This document shows positions 33,495 to 45,197 of a stretch of 64,000 nucleotides of DNA, piece after piece (position 1 is the first letter of the stretch; every line of letters starts with the position of its first letter). The notes below the pieces were generated by a model. The model did no database searches and was not told the origin of the DNA. It was given only the letters and a program-made list of their open reading frames with translations. The DNA is from Euphorbia lathyris (lineage: Eukaryota; Streptophyta; Magnoliopsida; Malpighiales; Euphorbiaceae). A program made the translations under genes and the position numbers. Location: positions 7,631,001-7,695,000 of the forward strand of contig NC_088915.1 in the NCBI RefSeq assembly GCF_963576675.1, read 5' to 3'.

Positions 33495-34111
33495 TATATA
33501 GAACCACCATAAATGATAATATTTAAAATATAAGAAATTGTAATTAAAATCAGAACGCAAAAAATAAGAAAGCATGTCAATATTCTTGGTAATAAATTCA
33601 AAGGCAATTTATGGCATTCAGGGTCTGAATCCGGGGTGAAATCTTTCTTCATAGATACAGGAAGATATTCGTTGCTGATCTAAAAAAGATCTTATCCTGT
33701 GGGCGTTAGAGGACGTTTTTCATTCTTCACCCGGTCCTTAGTAGCTCAATTCAAAGGCAAAGTAACCTAAGATTTACAATCCTATTAATAACTATTCTCA
33801 TTCCAAACAGAGCCTTAGAATTACAATCCTAAGATTTGTAATGAAGATTGCTGTAAGTTGTCTTTAACATAGAAGTCTAGAGGGTTTTAGGTTGAAAGTT
33901 ATTTCTAGTAATTGCAGAAATATTCCTTTTTAGCAGCATGTACATGCTGGAGTTCATAGCTTTATATTGTCTTTAGAGTGCATAATTAACTGCAAGTCAA
34001 AAGATGGGAGTGCTAATTGATAGATATTTTGTTTTTGAAAGCGCTAATTGATTGATATTAGTTGATTTTTCCTTTCAAAATAGTTGTCTCAATCTCAACT
34101 AAACATTAACT

Positions 34112-34626
34112 AGGCTTCATACCTCCCTAACTCCCTCTAGGGTGGCCCGGTGCACTGGTGGGTGTATTGGGGGCAGGCCTTCCCTACTATTTTTTTTTTT
34201 TTTTTTTTGGCAAGAGGCCGCTTCTAAGACTGGAACTCGTGATCGCCCAGTTACACGACAACAACGCTTACCGTTGTGCCAAGGGTCGCCCTCCTCTAAC
34301 TCCCTCTACTTGTTCAAAAAAATTCAATCGCCCCTTGTACGTTTAAAATATTCAATTTACCCCTCAAGTCGTTTAAAGTGACTAACTAACCTCTAAAATC
34401 CACGTGGCGGAGTAAGGAGAGATTTTGGAAAAGTTGAAATGTGCACATTTTAAGCAAGTTCAAAAAACTAATAAATCATTTTAAGAAAGTTTAGGGAGCT
34501 AATAGATACCTTTTAGAGAGTTAATCGGTCACTTTAAGCAAGTTCAGAGGGCAAACAGAACTTTTTCAAGTGAATGAGACATTTGGCTTTTTTGATAAGT
34601 ACAAGGTGCTAAAGATGTATTAAGCC
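34112..34626. mobile_element. MITE interrupted by a SINE
   Basis: The left AGGCTTCATACCTCCCTAAC and the right GTGCTAAAGATGTATTAAGCC are inverted ends. The interior repeats AAGCAAGTTC-type words in both directions. The SINE at 34140-34295 sits in its left arm. Confidence 0.65.
34140..34295 (-). mobile_element. Au-type SINE with internal deletion
   Basis: The 13-bp duplication CTAACTCCCTCTA is at 34127-34139 and 34296-34308. The middle of the element is shortened, and an 18-20 base T run (34191-34208) lies where the others have GCCAATT. Confidence 0.9.
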
Positions 34627-34707
34627 TTGTATCTACTATTTATTTGTAGTAAAATAACAAAAAAGAGATACAAAGAGGAGAACCAAATCATAGCACTAAT
34701 TATAATT

Positions 34708-35040
34708 GGGATAAGGTACTAAAATAGCCTATGGTTTTTGGAAAAGTATCAATTTAGACTTCACGTATAAAATAGCACTAGTATAGGCTTAACGTTTAAA
34801 AAAAGGTACCAATTTAGGTTTTGATAACAAAACGTGACACATTATTCATATTACTCCGTTAAGTTCTATCAATTGTACGTGGAGACAGAAATAATATGAA
34901 TTGCGTGTCACGTTCCGTCATTGAGACCTAAATTGGTACCTTTTCTAAACGTTAAACCTATATTAGTACTATTTTATACGTGGAGTCTAAATTGATACTT
35001 CTTCAAAAACTGTAGGCCTATTTTGGTACCTTATCATCCT
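34708..35040. mobile_element. MITE, Mutator-like, GGATAAGGTAC terminus
   Basis: The arms GGATAAGGTACTAAAATAGC and GGCCTATTTTGGTACCTTAT are inverted, with long internal symmetry (TAAAATAGCACTAGTATAGG). The perfect 9-bp duplication ATTATAATT is at 34699-34707 and 35041-35049. Confidence 0.85.
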
Positions 35041-35054
35041 ATTATAATTAAGTT

Positions 35055-35725
35055 CAAAATAAGGGTAATATTACACCTATAGATCGTGAACTTCACACTT
35101 ACTTACATTATGGCCTTGAACTTCAAAATAGAACTTACTTTCATTATGGCCTTGAACTTCAAAATAGAACATTATGGCTCCTCAATTTTACACTATACCA
35201 TCATAATGATCCATTTACTGTTGACTAAGTCAAATGATCGATAACGACCTCAAAATTGAAAAGTTCTAGAATTAAAGTTGTTTAGAACTAGATTTCTCAT
35301 GGAACCGTCATTCTCGATTTTTCAAATTACTATTTTCAGAGCATTCTCTCTAAACAATCAATTTTTTTCCCCAACTAAACAATACCTAAGTTCAAGAATT
35401 AAAACAGTTTAAAATAGCATTTTCATCATATCTATAATGGAAAGTTACATAATATTAAAGTCGGCATCTCGATAAACGGTAAAATAAGTCATTAAAGTTG
35501 ACGGACTATAATGTACAGTTTTGAAGTTGGGGGCATAGAATCCAGTCTAATGCACTATTTCATTATTGCAGGTGGTATTGTGGTTTTACCAAGTGATGGA
35601 TACATCTTCTGTGAATAAAAGCAAAGCAAATAGTTGTATGTATTTCAATGTATTTATCATTTCCAAAACCATTCAATTAATCTTTCTATGTAATTATCAT
35701 CATTTGTTATATGTGATTACGAATG

Positions 35726-35757
<32 letters not shown>

Positions 35758-36560
35758 CACACGGCCCTTTCAGGGCGGATGCAGAATAAAGTTATTTGGT
35801 AGGTCAAAATTTTAAAGGGGAATGTTGGCTGGGCTAATGGGCCGAGTTGGATTTTGATGGCCCTCAAAATCTTTCACCCACCATATTAAAATGTATTTTT
35901 AGACTGATGAGGCTAAGGCCTTTCTAACCATAATGTTGGTCCGCCTTTGGTTCTCTCCTGGTGATTTCAAACATATTGTGTCTGCAAATGCATGCACATT
36001 AGTCTAGATTGTGGAAGATATTATTAATTGTTACAAAATTGAAAGGGGTTGCAGAATGGAGAAGGAAGGGGGAAAGAGGTTGGAGACATCGAGAAATTAA
36101 TAGGAGATTAGGTACTCCGTGTCAAATGGAAGACAATCTGCATATCTTTTTACTAAAGAATCTAATTTCGAGAATTAGTGGGTCCACATGAGGCCATGTC
36201 AACAATGGAGTTGATGTGACAACATCTAGTTGGACGGAACCGGTACTGATACCGTCCTTTCCTTTGTAAGAGGCTCATGTAATTGTAAATTATCTTCATT
36301 TTTGCGTATATATCAGTTTTTGATGCTAATTCATGTCATTTCGTACCAAAATGATAAAAATGGCAAATATTTAAAGTTGAAATTAATATCCAAAATTTAT
36401 TTTAGGAAAAAATGATTCTCGTAGGCAAAAAAATTTACAATGGTCCGAGACTAATTGGTCTTTGGCTAATCATAAGATGACATGCTAATTTGACGTGTCA
36501 CTTTTTGAATGGTCCTAAACCAATTGATTCCGATGATAAGCCTCATTTGAAGGATACTAT
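35055..36560. other. MITE-like arms and AT-rich DNA, no gene
   Basis: GGGTAATATTACACCTATAG at 35061 begins arms similar to the element at 3588. A (TA)n(CA)n microsatellite lies at about 35727-35761. Short frames (36009-36191, 36230-36415) show no motif. Confidence 0.45.
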
Positions 36561-36566
36561 TTTCCT

Positions 36567-37272
36567 AAACTTCCCTTTCCTTAAATTGCACCTTAAGCTA
36601 CAATCAATTAACTAATCTTGAAAAATAGAAAATGATTGTAGTGAAAACGGACAAATGAATTCTATAATGTTGTTATATGATCAAGGGTAAATAATTTATT
36701 AGTCCTCGTCTGTTTACGTAACACAGTGTTTAGTTTCTTATTTTAAAAAACACATTATAAAATCTCTATCTTTTAACAATATTAACCATTTGGTCATTCT
36801 ATCTAGTTTTTTTTTTTAGATTTTTAACTGAATATATCTTATCTTTCAAGATTGCCGTAGTAGATGTTACTATGTTATTTTTTGTCTGTTTGTTTATGCC
36901 AAATATAACGATTAAAAATCTTTAAAAAAAATAAACAGAATGACCAAATGGTTAAAATTGATAAAAGATTGAAATCTTATAATGTATTTATTAAAATAAG
37001 AGAACTAAATAGTGTGCAAGGAAAAAACCGAAAACTAATAAATTATTTCCTTCTATAATCAGCTAAGTAATCTTGAAGTAACAGCAAAATAACTTGGTTT
37101 ACCAGATAACTATTGTTATATTAAGTATAACTAACCAAAATTCTCTTTAGAAATAAATAGATTTATTTGACCACATCTTAATGCTCGTTTAGTTCTTCTT
37201 TTTATAACTCATTTTTGTTCTTTTACTCTAAACAGTAAATCGTGTAAAATTGAGTGCTTGGTTAGGATTGTA
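36567..37272. repeat. Duplicated segment, copy 2, with inserted MITE
   Basis: Second copy of 31955-32430. The length difference is explained by the MITE at 36685-37051. It ends where the tandem F-box unit B begins. Confidence 0.8.
36685..37051. mobile_element. MITE, GGGTAAATAATTTATTA terminus
   Basis: Same family as 60586-60967 (shared TAACACA.TGTTTAG, ACCATTTGGTCATTCT type words). Arms GGGTAAATAATTTATTAGTC and ACTAATAAATTATTTCC. Target duplication unclear. Confidence 0.75.
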
Positions 37273-37531
37273 AAGGAGCAAAGTACCGTCTAAGTTAAAA
37301 GAAAAGCAACAAGTTAGATTCCTATTGTTAAAAAAACAAAAGACGGTTCTTTCAAACTCTTTCTATTCGGAATATGATAAACATGAAAAATAAGTAAAAC
37401 GAATACATTGATGACTAGTCTCTAATTAAAACTGAAATATAAGTCAACTATTTCTAACCAAATTACATGTCATTTGGCTAATGGACATAATCACAAAATA
37501 ATTAATATTGGGTGGCCAATATTCTTAACTA

Positions 37532-38739
37532 CTACAATTGCATCGGCGAAACCAAACTCTCAACATATGGAGATACAAAAGCATAGTAAGAACACTTCTC
37601 ATCGTATGTAATCTTATGGCCCTGAACTATAACAGGCTTGAAGTTACCATCATGTAGATCAAATTTTCTAAGTTGACATTTCCATGTGAGGTACAACATT
37701 TCAGCATTCAATATAAAGCTTGAGTAATAAAAGCAAAAAGGGAGAGTAAAATTAAAACTGAAAATTTTGTTCCATGTGCTTTCCATCCCACAATATTTTT
37801 TGAGGACCCATATTTCATGTTGTTCTTCGATATGACCGGAAATTGCAATAGACTCCTTGTAGTGAATCAATGATAGACGAGTGAAGCTTTTGGAAGGCAA
37901 ATTCATATAATTCAAACTTTCTTCAGCCAAATCAAAATATACTAAACATGTCGGATATTCATCAATGTATTCAAAATCATCTTCTTCTACTGCTTCTTCA
38001 TAGTGACACACTTCTGAAACCCAGTGGATACCATTATTAGCATAAAGAAACCTTGAAATAAAACTAGCGATCAATTCTGGTTTGGTTATTTTCTTGATTT
38101 TCCATGAGCTGCTTTTGAATGAAAATATTTCAACTATAACGCAAACTTCATCAACGGAGCGTTTGTCATTTATAATCTTGTAATCATCAGAGGTAGAATC
38201 GTAACCGATTGCAACATTATGAGCATCTGCAATCAATTGGGATTGTATTATCTTATACTCAGTTGGGAGTGATGGATTCCATATGAGTATCTTCTGATCT
38301 TTAAGGATAACGGAGCATATTAATCCATCACAAGAGTTAGAAACGCAGACATGAACGTCCTTCCATGACCAAAAAAAGACTTAAATGGAAAATCAAATTC
38401 TTTAGCATGTATAATGCCATCAGAATCTTCTTTATACATAACACAAGGATAGGATGCACACATATAAGGAATAAGAAAGCCAAGGAAATTATTGTGTTGA
38501 TTGTAACGGGCAACACGAGCAAGATTTAGATGTTTCTTTATGAAATCATGAGAGTTTATAATGGAATACCAAGCTGTCTTGAATCTCAAAAGAGATTTCA
38601 CTGGCAATCTCAACAGAATTTCCGTTACAATCTCCTCCGGCATAAATTCCACCACAACATCTTGTTCTGGATTTCTCCTTTTTTTATCCATAAATTCCAC
38701 CACAGCATCTTGTTCTGGATTTCTCCTTTTTTTATCCAT
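37532..38739 (-). pseudogene. F-box protein with FBA domain, copy B (single frameshift)
   Basis: The start at 38737-38739 opens with two perfect-length copies of the 16-residue unit [15 protein letters not shown], then the F-box [20 protein letters not shown]. It continues [15 protein letters not shown] and [10 protein letters not shown]. At 38359-38362 one base is missing relative to copy C (GGA-AGG against GGAAAGG), which ends the frame. The next frame then continues to a stop at 37532-37534 with IWNPSLPTEYKIIQ, AIGYDSTSDDYKII, HEIWVLKKYCG and VESLVSPMQL. Without the lost base the protein would have 402 residues. Single exon. Probable role if intact: SCF substrate receptor. A Tourist MITE lies 104 bp upstream of the start codon. 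Confidence 0.87.
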
Positions 38740-38842
38740 TAGAAGGTGAACAGATAGTTGTTGCGAAGTTCTGATAGCATAGAAGAAGAATAAACAATCA
38801 AAATTTTAGGAGTTAAAACTCTAATTAAAAGCATCTAATTAA

Positions 38843-39231
38843 TGGCTTGATTGGATGAAGGGTAGGGAAGGGTTAATAAAGGAAGGGTAGAGAAGGGTAA
38901 GGAAAGGGAAGGAAGGGTAATTTCTAACCCTTCCAAACTCACCAAATTGGAGGGTTGAAAATTGGATGAAATTTCTTAGAAAAAAACCCACCAAACTTTA
39001 CCCTTCTAATTTTTAACCCTTCCAAACTCACCAAACTTTCTAACCCTTCCAAACTCACCAAACTTTACCCTTCTAATTTTTTTTTGTTCCAAACATGGGT
39101 TTGTAGAAACCCTTGCTAATCCTTCCCTCCCAAAAGGTTTCTATAAACCCTTGTCTAATCCTTCCCTCCCAAAAGGTTTCTATAAACCCTTGCTAACACT
39201 TCCTTTATAAACCCTCCATTCAATCAAGCCC
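38843..39231. mobile_element. Tourist-like MITE in the upstream region of F-box B
   Basis: Ends TGGCTTGATTGGATG and CATTCAATCAAGCCC, with TAA on both sides (38840-38842, 39232-39234). Same family as 16007-16623 but at a different position relative to the gene. Confidence 0.75.
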
Positions 39232-40397
39232 TAAAAGTTCGGTATGTATAACAGTGTTTCAAGAGTTAAAACTCTAATTAAAAGCATTAAAAAAAGAACT
39301 TATAATCTAATTAAACATCAATTTAAATTAGTAATTGCCTGCAGTATTGTTTGCGGCGGAATAGATTCAAGCGTCCGCCGACTTTAACCCTAGACTGTAA
39401 TCTCCGGCCGCCCTTTTCTTTGCTTTTCTAAGCTACTTAAATACACATAACATGGATTCAAAGAAACTCAGTGTAATTTAATAACTGTAATAAGAAATCA
39501 CGAAATCATTGAGATCTGGAAAAACTCAGCACAATCTACAGAGATTACCTAAGAGAAAAGCATACCTTGAAGAAGATAGATAGCTCGACGCAGGTCAATT
39601 GGAGAGCTTCAGCGGCGGTAGGTCAGCGGTGGTCGGAGTTATTTAAAGGTGTTGGCCGTTTCGAAATTGGGAATTGGGTTTGAACACTACGGCGCAAAAA
39701 TACATAACTTATAAAGCTTTGAAATACAAAACTTAGTGTTTAACTAGGATTATTGATTCAATTATAAAAGAAAAAAGATTATTGATTCAAAAAAAAAAAA
39801 AATTTATGGATTAAAGTGCAAAAATACCCCTAACGTTGTGGGCCATGAGCAATTTTATCCCTAACATCTAAAATGATACAATTTTATCACAAACGATTTG
39901 TAGCCAAGAGCAATTTTATCCCTAAAGTTAATAATTTTGGTCACTTTCAGACACTATTATAAAACACAACTATTTTTGTTCCTTATTTTACACAAATTGC
40001 ATATCAATTCGTTCTAAAAAAGGATTTCATGTTTTTTTGTAATTTAATAATAGAATTTGAGATTAATATTTATAAATTCGTTGAATTTTTTTTGTCTTAT
40101 TCGTACAAAATACAATATGTTTTTTTTCACATTCCAACATATGTTTGTGATTTGTTACTGATAGAATGACGCACATGTGAAGCGTAGATGATAAGATTTA
40201 TGACTGAGCAGACAGTTTGATAGATTATTTCTCAAATTGATCCAAATTATCAATCTTAGGGGTAAAATTGCCTTTGACTATAAATATTAGGGGTCAAATT
40301 GTACAATTTTAGACGTTAGTGGTAAAATTGCTCCTCACCTAAAATGTTAGGAGTTTTTTTTGCACCTTAACCCTAGGATTATGAATAAATTTAAAAT

Positions 40398-41499
40398 GGG
40401 AAAATTACAAAACTAGGTCAAATGGGAAGCTCATTTACATATTAAACCCATTTACTCAATCTACTACATATCTAAACTGTTTTGTGTAACTTTCCCATAA
40501 TACCCTCAATCTTTCATCTTCCTCTTCCTCTTCCTCCTCCTTACGGTTTCCTCTTCACCCAAAATGGCTCATCCTCCTTCCACAGAGATCTAACCTGCAA
40601 AATCCGTTGTTGTTTGACGGCGTTCTCCAGCAACTTCTACTCCGGTGAGAGAAAAGGGAAGCGAACGGCGGTAGAGGAAAAACGAGAGGGCGATTTTAGA
40701 GCGAACGACGGTGAGAGAAGGTGAACGACGGTAGAAGAAGGTGAACAGTGAGAGCAAAGAAGAGGAAGAATGCGAACAGACGGTAGAAGAAGGTGAACAG
40801 TGAGAGAAAAGACGAGGAAGAAGGCGAACAACAGAGAAAATGGAAGAAAGAGGGCGATTTTAGAGCGAACGACAACCTCGTTCCGTGAGGCGGAAGATTG
40901 GAAAACGCAGATAAAATGCCTAATTCTATAAATCTCACTGAATTATTGTTGGTGTATTCATCTATGTTCTGATTATTTTGTTAAATAATGTTAGAATCCG
41001 TTGTTATTTGTCATTGTTTGTTATATACCACTTAGCGAATTTTGTTAAAAACACATCCAGACTTCGCATATGCTAACTAAAATCATCAACTAAACCAAAC
41101 ATTCATTTCGCAGGCTTCGCATATGCTAACTAAAATCTTCAACTAAACCAAACAATCGCTTTGCATATGCTAACTAAAATCATAAACTAAACCAAACATT
41201 AGCTTCGCAGACTTCGCAGACTTCGCATATTTAGCTTCGCAGGGTTCGCATATGCTAACTAAAATCATCAACTAAACCAAACATTAGCTTCGCAGGGTTC
41301 GCAGGCTTCGCATATTTAGCTTCGCAAGGTTCGCGTATGCTAACCTCTGCGAAGTCAGACGGGAGGAAGACAACCGCGCGTAAATATTGAGGGTATTATA
41401 GGAAAGTCACACAAAATCAGTCTAGATATGTAGTAAGTTGAGTAAATGAGTTAAATATGTAAATGGGCTTCCCATTTGACCTAGTTTTGTAATTTTCCC
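40398..41499. mobile_element. MULE with GCGAAG-rich interior
   Basis: Arms of about 110 bp start GGGAAAATTACAAAACTAGG and include CATTTACTCAATCTACTACA and CATAATACCCTC. The perfect 9-bp duplication ATTTAAAAT is at 40389-40397 and 41500-41508. The interior has a GAACGACGGTAGA-type repeat (40650-40830) and tandem CTTCGCATATGCTAACTAAA units (41045-41345). It is absent from unit C at 61205. Confidence 0.88.
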
Positions 41500-41749
41500 A
41501 TTTAAAATAGGCTTAATGCTCCCCCAACCTCCTTAACTTGTCCAAATTGGTCATTTTATCCCTTCAACTCAGCGAATGTCCTATTTACCCCCTTAACTCC
41601 ATAAAAGTGGTATTTCTCACCCCCTCAAGTTATCCATTTATCTCCCCAACTTATAGAATGTCCTATTTACCCCCTCAACTCCATAAAAGTGGTATTTCTC
41701 ACCCCATTACAATCGGTTATCGAGGCCTAAATTGATACCATTTTTTAAG

Positions 41750-42371
41750 AGTTTTACTATTTACCGCCCTTAAATTACTTATCACCGCTTTCATTGGACA
41801 ATTTTACCCTTGGCATAATTTTTTTTTTCAAAACTGGCAAAAAAAATTTGAGAGAAAATTCAAACTTTGGCCTAAACGGATGCGGCATACCGTCCGACCC
41901 ATGACGGGAACGGATGGCGCATCCGCCCCCACCATGGTTGGGGCGGATGCGGCATCCGTTCCCGCCATGGATCGGGCGAGATGCTGCATCCGTTCCCGCC
42001 ATGGGGCGGGCGGGATGATGCATCCGTTTAGGCCAAATTTTGAAATGTGCAAAATTGTAAAATTTTAGTGACGAAAAATGAAAAATTCTCCTATTTTTGT
42101 GATGAAAAAATACAAAATCGTCATGAAAAATATGTATTATTTTCATGAGTTCTTTGATAAAAATATGTAAATTTTAATGTTTCCGACTCGTAATCATCCA
42201 TTTTCGGGGTTCAGATTGTCACACATCAATTATTTTCATAATTTCAATTATTGTTGTTCGGGTTTATGATTTTGGAGAGAGAATTTCCAGTTTTTGATCA
42301 AAATTATGAGAAGGACAAAAAAGTCCCAAAAGCGGTGATAAGTAATTTGGGGGCGATATTTAGCAGTTTAT
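41750..42371. mobile_element. Non-autonomous MULE with GC-rich cassette
   Basis: The arms (TTTACCGCCCTTAAATTACT and TATCACCGCTTT; right end inverted) are about 75 bp. The minus strand reads ATGGATGATTACGAGTCGG at about 42200, a transposase first exon as in 7734. Flanks TTTTTTAAG and TTTTTTAAA are a likely 9-bp duplication with one mismatch. Confidence 0.75.
41866..42037. repeat. GC-rich inverted-repeat cassette
   Basis: Bounded by a perfect 18-bp inverted pair: 41866-41883 (TTTGGCCTAAACGGATGC) and 42020-42037. Inside is a 32-bp near-palindrome, 41919-41950 (16-bp arms, one mismatch, centred on CCATGG), and repeated CATCCGTTCCCGCCATGG words. Open frames on both strands are only a result of GC content. 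Confidence 0.85.
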
Positions 42372-43499
42372 TTTTTTAAACGTAAACATATATTTGTGCT
42401 ATTTTGTACGTGGAACCTAAATTGATATTTCTCCAAAAAACCATAGACATATTTTGGTACCTTATCCCTACATATACTATCTTTAACTTGTTTATATTAT
42501 TTGTACCTTTTATTCATTCTTTCTCTTTTTTAGTTAGTTAAATTTTGATTACCTAACTATTGTAATATAATATTATTGTAATAAAGACATGAAGGATCAA
42601 TATAATTATCAAATTAAAATAAAATAAAAAGTTGATATTAAAAAAAACATATTTTCAAACTCATTTGAATACGTCCTATTAATTTTGCACTATAAAGTTG
42701 TAAGAAATACCACTTTTATGGAGTTAAGGGGGGTAAATAGAACATTTGATAAGTTGGGGAGGGGTAAAATGACAAATTTGGACAAGTTAAGGGGGTGAGA
42801 AATACCATTTTTATAGATTTAAGGGGGTAAATAGGACATTTGATGAGTTGGAGGGGTAAAATGACCAATTTGGACAAGTTAAGGGGGTTGGAGTAGCATT
42901 AGGCCTTTAAAATAATGTTTGGTCATTTGATCCCTGATCTATTATTTGGTCAGATTTGGCTCTTGATCTATTTCAATTGGTAAAATTTCACCCAATTTAT
43001 ATTAAAACTTAACCGAAATCATTGATAATAATATTTTGAAACTCGAACTTAATAGATTTTAGTTTATGATTTGTTTTCTTATTTTTTCATTTTTTTCATC
43101 TAATTAATTATTTCCACATAATGTGTAAAAACACTTTAAGAAATATCACGTGTCAAGTTCAGATGTTAAAATATTATTACTGGTCAATGATATGACGATT
43201 CCGTTAAGTATTCACACAAAGTGGGTGAAATTTCACTAATAAGGATAAATTATGGGCCAAATGTGACCAAATAGTGGATTAGGAGTGAAATGATAAAATT
43301 TTGAATATATCAAGGGCCAAATAATACTTTAAACCTTATTAATATCACAACCGGTATGATAAATAACTCTAAATAAGCCTTCTTGTTTTTTTTTTTTTGA
43401 TGTAAAATGTGAGATTTGAATCGCGACCTTTTGTTTTTCAATATTAAGTAATACCACTAAGCTGTTATATTTTTATTGATTAATGTTCAACTTGTTCGA

Positions 43500-43706
43500 T
43501 TTTTAAATTTATAATAATATTTTTTTTTATTTATTGATTCTTAATGGATAAGGGTACTGACGAGTTAAATGAGACGGATATGAGATGCAAAAAGTATACT
43601 CGTTAACGTAATGAGACGAGTACTGTTAAGTAAAAAATAAACGAGTGAGGGCTTGACATTGACAGTACCCACGGGTACCCTATCCGTTGTCATCACTAAT
43701 TGTGTG
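43500..43706. mobile_element. Old hAT remnant, right half
   Basis: GGATATGAGATGCAAAAAGT through CCGTTGTCATCACTA resembles the right half of the hAT element at 62880-63861. Present in both tandem units (also 61760-61915), so older than the duplication. Confidence 0.55.
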
Positions 43707-45102
43707 ATAAATAATTAATACTAATAGAACTAAGGCTGAGCCTGGATCCTGGAAATTGTTGAACCAAACCGAATATCCGAAAGAAAAAAGATCCAGAATT
43801 AGATTAAATTGTTGACTTTTTTCTATAAGACCGAACCGAATTGTACCATTGACTTAATTAGGTACAATTCTTGAGATTATCAAATTTTCTAATATTACTG
43901 AGTAAATATGTTGGAGATTCTAGAACGAGACCGAATATCCAGAAAAAAAGATCCAGAATTGGATTGTACCGTTGACTTTTTCGTTAGAACCGGACCGAAT
44001 TGTACCGTTGACTTTAGGAGATATAATTAATAGTAATAGAACTGTTTTGGGTGTCAAAGCCGATAAGTAAGTCATAATCGGATTGGGTGATTTATACATT
44101 ATACACAAAAATAATAATTATTGTCTCCATAGATCGTGTTGTCGTGTCTGAAATTGACATCGGAATCACAAATACATAGGGTTCTTCTTGAATCGAATCA
44201 TAGTTGTTTCATCTTTCTGCAATTTCTTCCCCCAATTCTAAATCCAATGTCCAGAAATAATGACATTCCAACAGAACACTTGCTTTTATAGCATTTGGTT
44301 TTGTCAAATGTCTTATGTTTCTCAAAGGGAGAATGTATAAAAATACCCCCAATATTTACAGTAAGGAGCAATTTTATCTCTAACATTGGCAGTTAAGAGC
44401 AATTTTATCTCTAATGTTGGCAAGTTGAGTCAACGTCAGACATAATTCATCAAATTGTCTTCTCGATCATGAATCTTGTCATCTACCATTCATAGTGCAT
44501 CATTTTATCACTCATTAGTAACAGATCATAAACATATGATTAGACGTGAAAAAAATTAAAAAAAAATATTTCGATGAATTTATAAATAGGGTTAATTACA
44601 AATAACTACCATGTGGTTTGGCCGATTTCCAGACCGGTATCTGTGGTATTTTTTTTTTTTTGCAAACACAACTCTACGGTTGCAAGATTTTACATGTTTT
44701 TTTATTTTACCAAATTTGACCCATAACGATCTCAAAATAAAAAAAATCAAGAATTAAAGTTGTTTAGTATCATATTTACTATGGAATCATATTTTTTATT
44801 TTTCAAAATCATCATTTTTTGAGTTATCTCTCTCTAAACATTATCTTTCTCTCTCGTAAAAACAACACCTAAATGACCTCAAACCTAAAAAGTTGAAGAA
44901 TTAAAGCTGCTTAAAATAACATTTAACTCTTGAAAATTTTCATTTCGATATCGTTATCGACCAAATTCTGACAAAGTGAACTCCAATGCAAAAGTTTGCA
45001 AACAACAGAATCGTATTTGCAAAATTTTGCAAACCACGGGGTTGCGTTTGTAAAAAAAGAAACAAATGGTACCAGTCTGCAAATCCGCAATACCATAGGG
45101 TA

Positions 45103-45116
45103 TTTTTTTTTTTTTT
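45103..45116 (-). other. LINE poly(A) tail
   Basis: Fourteen T on plus, directly beyond the 3-prime UTR (GCTTTGCTTTCCTTTCC on minus) and overlapping the target duplication. Confidence 0.85.
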
Positions 45117-45197
45117 GGTAGAAAAGGAAAGGAAAGCAAAGCAAAACAAGCAACTACACCGGGATTAGCCTAGGAAAGCTAACCCCAATCCTATCCT

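Larger units (their letters stand above)
41510..42905. mobile_element. Composite MITE carrying two nested insertions
   Basis: The ends GGCTTAATGCTCCCCCAACC and GGTTGGAGTAGCATTAGGCC are inverted. The perfect duplication TTTAAAATA is at 41501-41509 and 42906-42914. Inside is a MITE of the 34708 family (remnants 41721-41749 and 42372-42470), itself split by the MULE at 41750-42371. Confidence 0.85.

Noticed and set aside
41775..42146. Frames with repeated GTDAAS-type blocks
   Set aside because: Product of repeated palindromic words in the cassette, not a protein repeat family.
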